Source: Mikania micrantha
Lineage: Eukaryota > Streptophyta > Magnoliopsida > Asterales > Asteraceae
Reading direction: 5' to 3'
DNA length: 64,000 bases
Assembly (NCBI GenBank): GCA_009363875.1
Contig: CM018683.1
Coordinates: forward strand, 43,855,815 to 43,919,814
This document shows positions 21,800 through 33,489 of the stretch, one piece after another. The first letter of the stretch is position 1. Every line of letters starts with the position of its first letter. Both the position numbers and the translations under genes were made by a program. The notes under the pieces are model-generated. The model made no database searches, was not told the origin of the DNA, and saw only the letters and a program-made list of their open reading frames with translations.

Positions 21800-22435
21800 T
21801 AGGGATGTAAATAAACCGAATGTTCTGTTAATAATTCTTGAACCGTTCAGCAGAAATTTCATTTATGTTCATTCATCTACTAAATGAACAATATGAACAA
21901 GAAATTATGTTCGTTTAGTTTAATAAACGAAATGAACAGAGACGTGTTCGTTCATTCATCTACTAAATGAATCAATATTTATTTATAAAATGTGTTTTAT
22001 ATTCTTAACTTAGTGTTTTTAGTTTAATACTATAACATTTAAACAAAAAATTAATCATTTGAAATTTGTATCTTGCCAAAAACATAGTAATTTGAAACTA
22101 AGATTTTTGAAACATTAGTTTAAGGTTATTTTAATTACGATTATTACTTCTAATTTCTACTTACTTTTATAATGAATATTTTTAGATTTTTCTATCCAAA
22201 TGTTTAGCTTTATAATTATGTAATTAATTATATCTAAAGTTCAAGATTCATAACGTTGTCTTTTAAATTTTAAATTATATATGTTCATTTGCGTTCACAA
22301 AAATGTTCAACTTCTTAACAGAAAAACATGAACATAAATATTTGTTCGATTGGTGTTTATGAACCGTTCGAGAATAATTTAGAAGTTAAACAAACAAACA
22401 CAAATTAGGGTCCGTTCGATTCATTTACAACCCTA
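21800..22435. mobile_element. hAT-type non-autonomous element
   Basis: The ends are TAGGGATGTAAATAAACCGAA (left) and, as complement of the right end, TAGGGTTGTAAATGAATCGAA. The flanking octamers CCTTAATA and CCATAATG agree at 6 of 8. The inside is AT-rich and repeats TTCGTTTAG/TGAACAA words; it has no transposase. Confidence 0.7.
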
Positions 22436-23499
22436 CCATAATGAGCTTGAGCCGAAACTCAAGACCTGAAATATGATTCATTTAGCTATCGAGCCAAAAC
22501 ATGCCTTATGTTTATATAATTTATATATAATCAAATAAATATATGTTCATTTTAAATTATAATTTTTCTATATAAAGTTATGATACAATGTTAAATGATG
22601 TATATATACACACACACATATGGGATGGTTCAAATGGTAACTCACTCCAATTATGTTAACCATTAACTCGTTTTGATTCGCTGTTAAAATAATGTCATTG
22701 AAATAAGTGGTCCATATTAATTCTGGGAATAATAAGTGAGTAAAGTGGTGTTTGTTTTTTAAGATGTAAAATGTCTGCAGTTTGCGGACCACATCTGCAG
22801 ACATATGTAGAAAATGAGATGGACCAAATGTCTGCAGTCTGCAAGAAGAATAGTGTTTGACCAACCTATCTTCTAAAGGAATTTACGTTAAAGGACTTGG
22901 AATTTATTTCGTCAAATTAAAACGCAATATATTTGACCAACCTATCTTCTAAAGGAATTTACGTTAAAATGTACACCAACATAGAACATATATAAAATAA
23001 GTACGAAAACATATTATATTTGACCGGACCCGTTTCCAGAAGAAATTTATATCAAAACATGCATCAACAGGAATTTATATAAACTCTTACGAAAAATAAG
23101 CATGCAGGAAAATATTATTTTTAGCTATGTAACAAAATGGGTAAATTAGAAACTTTAAAAACCTAAGGAAGTTAAACTAAGATTTTACAAAGCTTTTAGA
23201 AAATTGAGGTGAAAATGACAATCCTGAAATCATAGGATGAAGATTTAAATTTTAAGATGAGTTGCGATGGCAGTGACTAGTTTGTGGGGGAGCGACTTGA
23301 TGACGACAATGTTAAAAAAAAGGTGAAAAGAAAGAAAAGAAGAAAAAAATTCGAAAAGGAAGATAAAAAGAAAAATGAAAAAGCTGGGAGAAAACTAAAA
23401 CAATAAGTTTGGGGAGGGGTTTGAACCCATGTTCAAAACATATAAGGCAAGGCCTTGTGAGCTCAACCACACCAACATTGGTGTATTAGTTTTGAAATT
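22436..23499. other. Spacer with a short direct repeat and a tRNA-like segment
   Basis: No protein gene supported. TTTGACCAACCTATCTTC plus the following AAAGGAATTTACGTTAAA occurs at about 22857 and again at 22932, with a degenerate third unit near 23019. At 22740-22860 GTCTGCAG words suggest a MITE remnant. At 23415-23475 (minus strand) there is a tRNA-like A box TGTGGTTGAGCTC and B box GGTTCAAACCC. Confidence 0.5.
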
Positions 23500-24601
23500 G
23501 CTATAGGTGACGCACCTTTACTTTTGTTATATATAACATGTATTTATAAATACATATAAAATTTAAATATAAAATGTATAAATTAATTAGTTAAATAGTG
23601 AACAAGCCTTCGAGCTTTAAACATAAAGTTCTATGTAAGATAAGTTTAAACTATCTTAAGTTGAATGAGTCAAGCTTGCTCTTTGTCAAGCTAAATTATT
23701 TCCGACTTGTTACATTCATATTGGAGATACATTTAGATACAAAGATATTATGTGGTTTATAAATTAGGTTTTTTGTAATTTTATATATGTTTATTCTCTT
23801 GAGATCAAGAAAAGATCTAATTTCAAGTTATGTGACCCATTTTAGTGTTATAACTAAAAGTTCACATTTGATTACTTTCATTTACACTTTTGATGCCTTA
23901 AATACACTAAAACATGTACAATTGATCATTTAAAAGCATTAGGTTATATTTAATGCCTTTTTGTTTTTTAATTATTAAAAATTAGATATGAGTAAATGTA
24001 ATGTATGTCGTATGATTGATATGATTGGTTATGATACATAGGTGATGAAGATATATAAGAACTATTAACACCCATTTCAAATTATTAATTTTTGCAATTA
24101 AGCTAGTCAAATCGCAATCTCATTCTTTTCGTGAGTTGACATACCACATCAATATCATCAAAACTGTCATTTTAAAAATTTAACATTATGTTTTCATTGA
24201 AATTGATTTTAGTAGCATATTTTGGTTAATTTTCATTTACCAATCATGATTTAATGCCATTTTGCTGAAAGCACATAGTAGATCAAATTTGTTTACTCAA
24301 GAACACATGTACCCAATTTAATATAGATATGTAGTGAAAAAGAGGTGTCCAAATTGGCATGGCGAACTTTGCAGTATGTGAAGAAAATGAGGAGTCAATT
24401 AATCACTTGTTTACTAAATGTAACTGGCAATGAACGTGTGGTATCAAATAGAATTATGGTATGAAAGCCCTTCATTAATCAATCTCATTGGTAAAGGAAT
24501 GAAGCAGGCAATAGGAGATTACTGCCCAGACAATACCCAAGACAAAACTAATCCAAGACTTTAACCATATTCTAGAGTCTATGAAAATCAAGAAACGATC
24601 C
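23500..24601 (+). repeat. Repeat X, copy 1, left part (LINE 3' region with insert)
   Basis: It matches 54167-55270 almost base for base by eye and resumes at 36606-36947 after element 2. The first about 850 bp are AT-rich and non-coding. The last part encodes a decayed C-terminus of a LINE ORF2, with EENEESINHLFTKCNW matching the zinc-binding (zf-RVT) region. Confidence 0.85.
24597..24601. repeat. Target-site duplication of element 2 (GATCC)
   Basis: GATCC at 24597-24601 is repeated at 36606-36610. The uninterrupted paralogue near 55275 has a single GATCC at the joint, which confirms the insertion point. Confidence 0.95.
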
Positions 24602-25783
24602 TATCACACCCCCAATTTCCAACTAACGGAATCACACCGTTTGGGAACGTGACAAACCAGGATCTCAGATCATTAGACATAGCGAAGACCTCTATATGAA
24701 TTTTCAAAACATACTGTGGTCTTTAAAACAATACATCAGAGTTTTCAAAAGTTGCGGAAGCGTTATAAAACCAATAACAGTTGTAAAGTAAACATTACAA
24801 AACAAAATACTTAAATGTTCAAATTCAAATATTCAAAATGTTTGAAATGCATGAGACTCTGTCTCCTAGTCCATGCCAGCTTTAACGCGCGCCTTAGCGT
24901 CCTGAGAAAACATGTAAATCAAGTCAACACAAAGGTTGGTGCATAACACAGGTTTTAAGCATTCACAATGTTCAAAACAACAGTTTGAATAACAAGATTG
25001 TAGATAACATAATCACACATGCACAGTCATGATAGCTAGTCATATAAACTATTTACATACGTGTTCGACACCGAAGCTGACGGATTGCCATGCTATAGCA
25101 TGTTTTCGCCTTGCCACTATTGTTTATCACAACAATAGTAAAATTGTGTTTGGTCAGTCAAACACCTGCGTAGATCCCATCTACCAGGTGAGGTTTGTCA
25201 AACCTAATAGATCTATTTCCAACTACCACGCTTTGCATTACAGCAAACTAAACGGTTCGAGGTGTGTAAGGACTTTCAAGTTGATATGTTTTCACATAAT
25301 GTAAACAGCTAACTCATGCAAGTGATATATATCTAAAAACAGTTTGTTGCACATGTTTTCTCCCCCAAAACAGTTTAAAATAAGAAGGGGCCGTGTACGC
25401 ACCTTTGATAATAGCAGAATGATCAAATACGTGTGAACTTGCGTAGAAATCCTCTACGAATAATCTGTGGTTTAAACAATAACCTAAAGTTATTCGTATT
25501 GTCGTTTTGTGCTTGAAATCACATACGTATCAACATACGTATGTTAGAGTGTGAGAATTTTGCATACGAAAGTACGCGTGCTTTTGAAATCGATTAAATA
25601 AAATCGTATTTGATTTTATTCAATTAATCGTAATTATACGCGATTTCGTGTTCAAATTAAAATATGAATTTTATCATCCTAACACGTTCGTATTCTCGTT
25701 ACGGTTCCAACGCAACTTGAACGGATTAAAACGGAGTTAGAATGAATAAAATATAGTCAAAATACTAAATTAGTATTAAATCC

Positions 25784-25870
25784 CAAAAAAAATGGTTGGC
25801 CCGGACTCGAACCCGCGACCCTCAACTCCAACACACACACATCTAACCATCTCGCCCGCTAGGGTATCGC
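25784..25870 (-). other. tRNA-like (pol III-type) segment in the element 2 LTR
   Basis: On the minus strand it reads GCGGGCGAGATGGTTAGATG (A-box-like region), then GGTTCGAGTCC (25813-25803, a perfect B-box match), GGGCCAACC and a run of eight T. The copy in the other LTR has its B box at 34884-34874. It is not a functional tRNA: no proper acceptor stem or anticodon arm was found. Confidence 0.55.
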
Positions 25871-27227
25871 ATCAGGAATCCATAATTAAATTGTTTTAAG
25901 CTTACATTGATCGGCTTCCCCTTGTTATTCTATAGCCAAAGCATCTAACCAAAATTGGACCTCGATTCGAACTTGATCAACTCCAAAACCATAGGGGTTT
26001 TGTTCCTGTAATATAATAGACTTTATATCTAGTCTTAGTTTGAAATATCATCCACCATAACTGGATTAATCGGTTAATAACAGATTCGAACTCAAGTTCC
26101 TAAACCTAAACCCAAAGTCCTTCAATTCGTTATCATTTCCTAAAATTGACACACGGTTTACATTCTATGATGTATTTCGAACATTTCTGTGCTAATTAAT
26201 TTGATTCTATATCTTATTTAAATCAAAAACCCCAATCCGTCCATATTCAAGAACCCTAGAACTTGAACATTACCAATTCGATGCTACAAGATGAAATTTA
26301 CATGTGCTTAAGTCTAATCGGGACCCTCTGAATCTAATGATACCCGTCAATTTGATTCAAGAATCCATTTAAATCGAAATCCCTAAATGGTTCTCTTCAA
26401 GAACCCTAGAAACATGAAATCATGACATTCGATGTTTATAGATGAAATTGTCATACGAGTCAGTTTGTTCGGAACCTTCTGAACCTCTCCATGTGTTTTA
26501 ATTTGATTATCAAACACGTTTTAATCTAAACCCCCAAAACCGTTTCAAATATGAACCCTAGGAATCGAAATCTATAAATTCGTTGCTAGCACATGAAATT
26601 TACTTAGGGGTATGACTAATCGATTGTTTTAGATCGTGTAGGAATAGATTCTGACCTGGTTTGATTTCAATTTGCTGAACTTCGACTTGTCACTCAACTT
26701 TCGGCCAAGCTTCAATCCGATTCTTCTTCCCGAAGCCTATTATTTCGAATTGTAATATAGAATAGTCTCTAAGGGTACTGATAAGTGTTTAGGAACTTCT
26801 AATTTGATTGATGAACCTCTTATTATACCCATTCGAACTCAATCGACTTCGGTTACACTTCTCACGTCCTAAATTCGATTAATTTCCACAATTAATAGCT
26901 TAGTAACCGTTGATAACTGATGATCATCACTAGAGTGTGTTAATTTACAGATTTATTGTGATATAACTCACCATAATTGCTAAATTCGAACTATTATTGC
27001 AATTTTAGCCGAATTTTGACTTATAAAAGTCAAACTTGAACCTTTAAAATCAATTACAAATCTTAATCTTGTAATTAGGACAAATTGAAACTGATTTCTA
27101 TTAAATCAAATCCTTTAGATATGATTTAGCTCGATTGCATAATAATTCGGTTAACAAAATTGAGCCGAAAGTCCCAAATTGTCACTAATTTGGTCCTTTA
27201 ACTCCTTGTTGGGCTAAATTAACCCAA

Positions 27228-27495
27228 TTGGGCTTCTCAAATACCATTGGGCCTCACTGGGCCTTCCTGGGCCTACCTTGGCCTTCCCTGGACCTACTTT
27301 GTTTACATTGGGCCTTACTTGAACTTATTGGGCCTTACTGGGCCTCTCTTGACTTATTGGGCCTACATTGGCTCTGTTGGGCCTACATAGACTTCGTTGG
27401 GCCTAATTGATCTTGTTGGGTCTTCCTTGACCTTACTGGATCTTCTTTGGCTTTACTGGGCCTTCATTGGCCTTGTTGGGCTTGTTGGGCCTACG
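27228..27495 (+). repeat. GGGCCT minisatellite in the element 2 LTR (3' LTR copy)
   Basis: Irregular 9-12-bp units of TTGGGCCTTACT type, about 25 of them. The same array is in the 5' LTR at 36299-36565. It lies at the U3 start of the LTR, and element 3 lacks it. Confidence 0.85.
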
Positions 27496-27534
27496 AAGGT
27501 TAACAAGGTTAACTTGAAAAGTTTGATTGTCACA

Positions 27535-28052
27535 TCATCCCCTTGTTGAAGGAATTTTCGTCCCGAAAATTAGCAAGTGTTAAGAGTAGTTAGGAAACTA
27601 CTTACGAGTTTAAATCGTACGTGTTAGTGTGATTTGATCATTCTGTGTGCTTGTGTGTACTCACACACAAAGTCTAATGCTTGCAACATCACAACTCAAT
27701 TGTGATCGTTCAATGTTACTGTTTGCGTGTACACTAGTTAGTTCAGCTAACTGTGACTGTTTGTGTTTGATCATACTGTGTTGTGTAACCTCACACCTAG
27801 TGAGTGTCTGAAACTGTTTGTATTATGCAACCCCGCACATAGCAAAAATGTGTGTAACTCATCGTGTATGTACTACCATAACATGTAACATATGAAATGT
27901 AGCACATAAAATATATAGAATATAATGTAGCACAAATGTTTGTAACAAAATCAATTGAATAAAATGTTTGTGCTTACAGTTTGAAATTTGCAGTGTTGAT
28001 GTGTGAAAGCATCACGTCATCCCCTTGTTGAAGGAAATTTCGTCCCGAAATT
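27535..28052 (-). promoter_or_regulatory. Duplicated polypurine-tract module of element 2
   Basis: A 35-bp module (on the minus strand CGGGACGAAAATTCC then TTCAACAAGGGGATGA) lies directly against the 3' LTR (27535-27569). It is repeated almost exactly right after the pol stop codon (28018-28052). The roughly 450 bp between are non-coding and AT-rich. The outer copy is the canonical PPT; the inner copy is of unknown use. Element 3 has the same arrangement. Confidence 0.75.
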
Positions 28053-28957
28053 TAACGTGCGCTCTCAGTGTTAGCAATAGCTGTTTTGAATAGATGAGGA
28101 TATTTCTTCATCATTTGATCTTCCCGTTCCCATGTAAATTCAGGACCACGTCTTGAATTCCATCGAACTTTGACTATCGGAATCTTGCTTTGCTTCAGTT
28201 GTTTGACCTCTCGGTCCATAATTTCTGCTGGTTCTTCAATGAATCTCAGCTGTTCATCTACTTGTATTTCTTCCAACGGTACAATCAATGTCTCATCAGA
28301 AAGACATTTCTTTAAGTTCGACACATGAAACACATCATGAACTCCACTGAGTTCATCCGGTAGTTTGAGTTGATACGCAACCGGACCAATCCTTTTCAGA
28401 ATCTCAAAAGGTCCTACGTAACGTGGACTAAGCTTCCCACGCTTACCGAATCGTATCACACCCTTCCAAGGTGATACCTTTAGAAGAACTCGGTCCCCTA
28501 CTTGAAATTCCAACGGCTTGCGACGTTTGTCTGCATAACTCTTCTGTCGATCCCGAGCCGCTGCCATACGGTTCCGGATTTGAACTATTTTCTCTGTCGT
28601 TTCGTGCACCAGTTCAGGACCTGTTATCTGACTGTCACCAATTTCAGCCCAACAAACTGGTGAACGACATTTGCGACCATACAAAGCTTCAAACGGTGCT
28701 GCTCGAATGCTTGTATGATAACTATTGTTGTAAGAGAATTCCACCAACGGTAAATGATTCTCCCAGCTATCACCAAAATCAATTACACAAGCTCGTAACA
28801 TATCCTCGAGCGTTTGAATCGTTCGTTCACTTTGACCGTCGGTCTGTGGGTGATAAGCGGTACTCATATCCAAGCGAGTCCCCAATGACTTATGAAGAGA
28901 TTTCCAAAAGTTGGAAGTAAATCGGGCATCCCGATCTGATATGATAGAAATTGGCAC
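28052..28957 (-). pseudogene. Integrase core end and chromodomain-like tail of element 2
   Basis: This continues the pol protein after a single-base deletion near 28975. It starts with MPISIISDRDARFTSNFWKS (integrase second catalytic Asp), then TAYHPQTDGQSE with the catalytic Glu, and FSYNNSYH. The GPY/F module follows (RYVGPFEILKRIGPVAYQL), then a chromodomain-like KVRWNSRRGPEFTWEREDQM. The stop is at 28052. Alone it is not functional. Confidence 0.92.
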
Positions 28958-28971
28958 ACCATGCCGTGCTA

Positions 28972-31900
28972 CTATTCCTTGATGTAAATGCGAGTCAATT
29001 TCTCCATCTTGTCAGTTTCTTTGATTGCTAAGAAGTGTGCAGATTTCGTTAATCGATCGACAATTACCCATATCGTATCACAACCACTCGGTGTACGAGG
29101 TAACTTAGTAATGAAATCCATCGAAATCTGTTCCCATTTCCACATCGGTATCTCTGGTTGTTGCAGTAAACCAGATGGTTTCTGATATTCAACCTTGACT
29201 TTCGAACAAGTCAAACATTTGCTAACGTATTTAGCAATATCAGCCTTCATGTGAGGCCACCAATACAGTGCCTTCAAGTCATGGTACATCTTGTTTGATC
29301 TCGGATGGACTGAATATCTGGACTTGTGCGCTTCATCCATCACGAGTTCCCTTAAACCTCCATACAAAGGTATCCACATTCGGTTAACGAAATAACGAAT
29401 TCCATCAGACTTGACATCCAACTGTGTTTCCATCCCACGTAGAGATTCCTGTACCAAGTTTTCCGTTTTCAAAGCCTCAATCTGAGCACTGCATACCTTA
29501 TCAGGTAAGTCAGTATGTATTTTCATCATAAGTGCGCGAACCCGTCTTGTTCCCGTTGTATCTTTTCTGCTCAAAGCATCAGCTACTACATTAGCCTTTC
29601 CCGGGTGATACTTAATCGCACACTCATAATCGTTCAACAACTCAACCCATCGTCGTTGCCTCATGTTAAGCTCCTTCTGATCAAAGATATGTTGCAAACT
29701 CTTATGATCAGTATAAATAGTACACTTAGTTCCATACAAGTAATGCCTCCAAATCTTCAAAGCAAAAACCACTGCTCCTAACTCCAAGTCATGAGTAGTG
29801 TAATTCTTTTCGTGTGTTCGTAGTTGTCTGGAAGCATAAGCGATCACTTTATCCCGTTGCATCAATACACATCCCAAACCCTGTCCAGATGCGTCACAAT
29901 ACACCGCAAAGTCTTCCGTTCCTTCCGGTAAGGACAGAATCGGTGCGCTGCAGAGTTTCTGTTTCAATAACTGGAATGCAGCTTCCTGTTTATCCGTCCA
30001 GTTATACTTTGTTCCCTTGTGCGTCAGAGCTGTAAGTGGTTGAGCGATCTTTGAGAAACCCTCAATGAATCGTCGATAATAACCCGCCAAACCAAGGAAT
30101 TGTCGTACCTCGGTAGGGGTCTTTGGTGCTTCCCAATTCTTAATCGCTTCAATCTTCGCTGGATCAACATGTATGCCCTTTTCATTAACTATATGACCCA
30201 AGAACTGTACTTCTCGCATCCAGAAATCACATTTCGAGAACTTAGCGTACAGTTGTTCTTGTTTCAATAATTCCAATAATAGTCGAAGATGTTCAGCGTG
30301 TTCCTCCTCAGATTTTGAATAGATGAGAATGTCATCGATGAAAACAATGACAAACTTATCAAGATAAGGTTTACAAACACGATTCATGAGATCCATGAAT
30401 ACAGCTGGTGCGTTTGTCAACCCAAATGGCATAACCAAGAACTCATAATGGCCATATCGTGTCCTGAATGCTGTCTTCGGGATATCCTCCTCCTGGACTC
30501 TTAGTTGATGATAACCAGACCTGAGATCAATCTTCGAGTAGTAACTCGAACCTTGCAATTGATCGAACAGATCATCAATCCTGGGAAACGGATACCGGTT
30601 CTTGATAGTAACCTTGTTCAATTCCCGGTAATCGATACACATACGGAAGGTCCCGTCCTTCTTCTTTACGAACAATACTGGAGCTCCCCATGGTGAAAAA
30701 CTAGGTCGTATGAAACCCTTATCCAACAAATCTTGCAATTGTGTGGATAATTCTTGCATCTCAGACGGTGCAAGTCGATAAGGTGCCCTAGCTATCAGTG
30801 CTGCATCTGGTGTAAGGTCGATTCGGAATTCCACCTGTCTGATAGGCGGTAATCCCGGCAAGTCTTCTGGAAATACTTCCGGAAATTCACAAACTACTGG
30901 TATATTTTCAAGCTTCTTCTCATCTACCGGCTTTTCAGTTATAAGTGCTATAACTGCCGTATGACCTTTCCGCAGACACTTGTGTGCTTTCATACAAGAT
31001 ATGAGACGCAGTGGCGTACTGCTCTTCTCGCCTTGTACATATAATGTCTCTCCCTGCGGAAGAGGTATGCAAACAATCTTTTCATGGCATACGATTTCAG
31101 CCTGGTTTTTGGACAACCAGTCCATGCCAATGACTACATCAAAACTGCCTAAGGCAATAGGCATCAGATCAATCTCTAATGTTTGACCCATCAAATCAAG
31201 GATACATCCCTTAAAAATGCTTTCCACTACAATCAACTTACCATCAGCTAATTCCACAGTGTATGGACTATCTAAGGCAGTGGGACTAACATTTAGCAAC
31301 TTAGCAAGTGAACTAGATACAAAGCTCCGATCGGCACCGGTGTCAAATAACATAGAGGCATAGTGATTATTTAAGAGGAACGTACCCGTAACAATGTTGG
31401 GATCCTCCCGCGCTTGACGTCCTCCTATCACAAACGCCCTGCCTCTAGCACCGTTGTTGTTGTTGTTATTGTTGTTATTGTTGTTGGTGCCATTGCCATT
31501 ACCATTTCCATTACCATTGCCATTATTGTCCCCGCCTTTCTTAAGTTGTGGGCAATCTTTCTTGAAGGGCCCCATCTTGCCGCACTCAAAACAACCTTTC
31601 TGAGCGTTGTTCTGGTTATTGTTCTGGTTGTTGTTGTTCTGTAGTTCTCCGCGACAATCTTTAGCCGCATGCCTAATCTTGCCACACCTCTGGCACTTAG
31701 CTCTGTCACACTGGTTACCCGCATGATGATAACCACACTTGTTGCACTTGGGGTGTTTACCAATATAGCCCCCCGATGATGATGATTGCTGACCACTGTT
31801 GGAATTATGATAGGACTTGTTTGAGTCCTGCTTCCTGTTCTGCTGTTGGTTGTTACCTTTGAAGTTGTTACTTTCCCACTTTCTCTTGTGATCTCCTACC

Positions 31901-32604
31901 TTGGTAGCAGATGTTCGCTTAGGCAGAGTCCCCTGCAACACTGCCTGATCAGTAAGCTGATGCGCTAGACGAACAGCTTGTTGGATGGTGGTGGGATTTG
32001 CTGAAGTAACCATCCCCTGAATCTGAGGCACTAGTCCTCCAATGTACCTTTCGATCCACTTACTGACTGGAGTTGCCATGTGTGGTAGCAGTCTGGCCAA
32101 CTTGTGTGACCTGGTTGTATACTCTTCAATGTTTGACCCCTCCATCTTGAGGTGCCAATATTCTTCTTCCAACTTCTGCATTTCACTGCGAGGACAGTAC
32201 TCCTCTCGCAGTAAAGTTTTGAAATCATCCCATGTTAAGGCATTTGCCTCACCCAATCCCAGAGTCTGAACATTCGAGTTCCACCAGGTTAATGCTGGAC
32301 CCTCCAATGTTCCCGTTGCAAACTTCACCTTGCTCTCGTTGGGGCAGTTGCACATTTCAAATACCGACTCAGCCTTTTCAATCCACCGAAGGAGTCCAAT
32401 GGCCCCCTCCGACCCTTTGAAATTGTGTGGTTTGCAGTCCAAAAACATCTTGAACGTGCAGACTTGTGGATTAACCAATCCCCCAGCTGGACCCTGTGGC
32501 CCTGTGTTGTGAGTCTGAGCATACTGTGCGATTGCCTCTGCAACTCTGTTGTTAATTAGCTCATTGAGCTCAGCAACAGTCATATGTACGTTTCCCTCAG
32601 CCAT
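28972..32604 (-). pseudogene. gag-pol: gag-pol of element 2, nearly intact
   Basis: A 1210-residue frame starts at MAEGNVHMTVAELNELI (32604). It includes the Gag capsid (FKMFLDCKPHNFKG, RWIEKAESVFEMCNC, LTWWNSNV) and the zinc knuckles CQRCGKIRHAAKDC and CFECGKMGPFKKDC, the latter lacking its His. Asn/Gly repeats follow, then protease LLFDTGADRSF (near 31345), RT with CIDYRELNKVTIKNRYPFPRID and FIDD (near 30340), RNase H (YCDASGQGLG, YTDHKSL, ADALSRK), and the integrase HHCC finger and first core Asp. It ends at TAG 28972 because one base is missing just after YIKE. Gag and Pol are in one frame without a stop. Confidence 0.94.
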
Positions 32605-32631
32605 TAGTTCCCTATTTACAAGAAGTGTTAG
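32605..32631 (-). promoter_or_regulatory. Splice-acceptor-like signal before gag of element 2
   Basis: On the minus strand CTAAC (32631-32627) is followed by ACTTCTTG and AAATAG|GG, ending eight bases before the gag ATG. The same branch-point plus AG layout precedes gag in element 3. The matching donor is not identified. Confidence 0.35.
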
Positions 32632-32853
32632 CACGAAGTCAAAATCTAATGTGACATGTGTAAGTAAAACAACAAACACAACATGTAATATAAATCAACA
32701 CGACTGTTGAAAATAAATAATAATTCTTTCATAGATAGAAACTTTCTTTGAGTACAATACTTTTGAAATGAAATACAAGTTTTCAAACTACTAATGTAGG
32801 AACACAACCCGTTCCTAATAAGTTTAAATAAAACAAGAAAGAAATGAAAACAA

Positions 32854-33489
32854 TCAATCGTCCTCAACGGTGGATTCAGGATCGGACTCAACAACTGGTG
32901 CTGGTTCCTCCTCCTCATCCTCATCCTGTTCCTCATTCTCAGAGGCCACTAAATCCTCCAAAGCTTCAATCCTGCCCACCAAAATCTCCTCTCGGTTCTC
33001 TGACTCTTCTAGACGACCAATCAAATTGATCATCTCATCCCGCATGTCATGAACTAGATGGGTAAGATCATCCTGCCTCTCAATAGCATCCCATAACTCC
33101 TGAGATCTCTGTGCTATCCTATCTTCTGCTACCTCCAGATCCTCGCGCAATTTGGCGATCTCCTCGGCGTCCATCCTTTGCCTCTTAGGCTCAGGAGCAT
33201 CTAGTGCTGGTGGTGAATGTGTAGAAGGTCCCTCAGCAGGGATCTGCTGAGTGCCCTCCTCCTCCTCCTCCGGATCCTCATCCGGGTCCTCCTCTGGATC
33301 CTCGTCGGGATCCTCGTCTGGGTCCTCATCTGGATCCTCCTCCGGATCCTCCTCTGGATCGGAGTCATCCATCTCATACGGTGGAGGTGATGGAATAGGT
33401 GGTGGTGGTGATGATGGTGGTGCCGGAACTATCGGCTTCTCGTCCTCGGAATCATCAATGATAATATAAGGTACCGATGATGATGCCAT
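32854..33489 (-). CDS. Extra ORF upstream of gag in element 2 (acidic coiled-coil protein)
   Basis: This 211-residue ORF starts at MASSSVPYIIIDDSEDEKP; the frame extends further upstream, but this Met aligns with the start in element 3. Order: an N-terminal hydrophobic-acidic motif (YIIIDDSEDE), a Pro/Ser-rich linker, eight or so DPEE/DPDE units, a basic PKRQR motif, a long heptad-like helix (EEIAKLREDLEVAEDRIAQ... to about residue 185), and an acidic end. I know no named family for it. It lies between PBS and gag, on the element's sense strand. Element 3 has a clear homologue, and in both copies the frame is open. It could be a chromatin- or SUMO-interacting accessory factor; that is only inference. 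Confidence 0.75.
   Translation of the reverse strand: MASSSVPYIIIDDSEDEKPIVPAPPSSPPPPIPSPPPYEMDDSDPEEDPEEDPDEDPDEDPDEDPEEDPDEDPEEEEEGTQQIPAEGPSTHSPPALDAPEPKRQRMDAEEIAKLREDLEVAEDRIAQRSQELWDAIERQDDLTHLVHDMRDEMINLIGRLEESENREEILVGRIEALEDLVASENEEQDEDEEEEPAPVVESDPESTVEDD

Larger units (their letters stand above)
24602..27534 (-). repeat. 3' LTR of element 2
   Basis: It is collinear with 33673-36605. Its outer end reads TATCACACCCCC instead of TGTCACACCCCC, so the terminal TG dinucleotide has mutated. Within it are a tRNA-like segment (about 25796-25870) and a GGGCCT minisatellite (27228-27495). Confidence 0.95.

Noticed and set aside
25029..25304. 91-residue ORF found identically at 34100-34375
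   Set aside because: Both copies are in the two LTRs of element 2, antisense to the element; duplication is due to the LTR pair, not to a gene family.
25784..25870. True tRNA gene in the LTR
   Set aside because: B box and T-run are good, but no full cloverleaf with anticodon arm could be drawn. Kept as a tRNA-like segment only.
27228..27410. 60-residue Leu/Gly/Pro/Trp-rich ORF (also at 36299)
   Set aside because: Produced by the GGGCCT minisatellite of the LTR.
31414..31644. Val/Ile-rich ORF opposite gag of element 2
   Set aside because: Antisense of the Asn/Gly repeat region of Gag; not a membrane protein.
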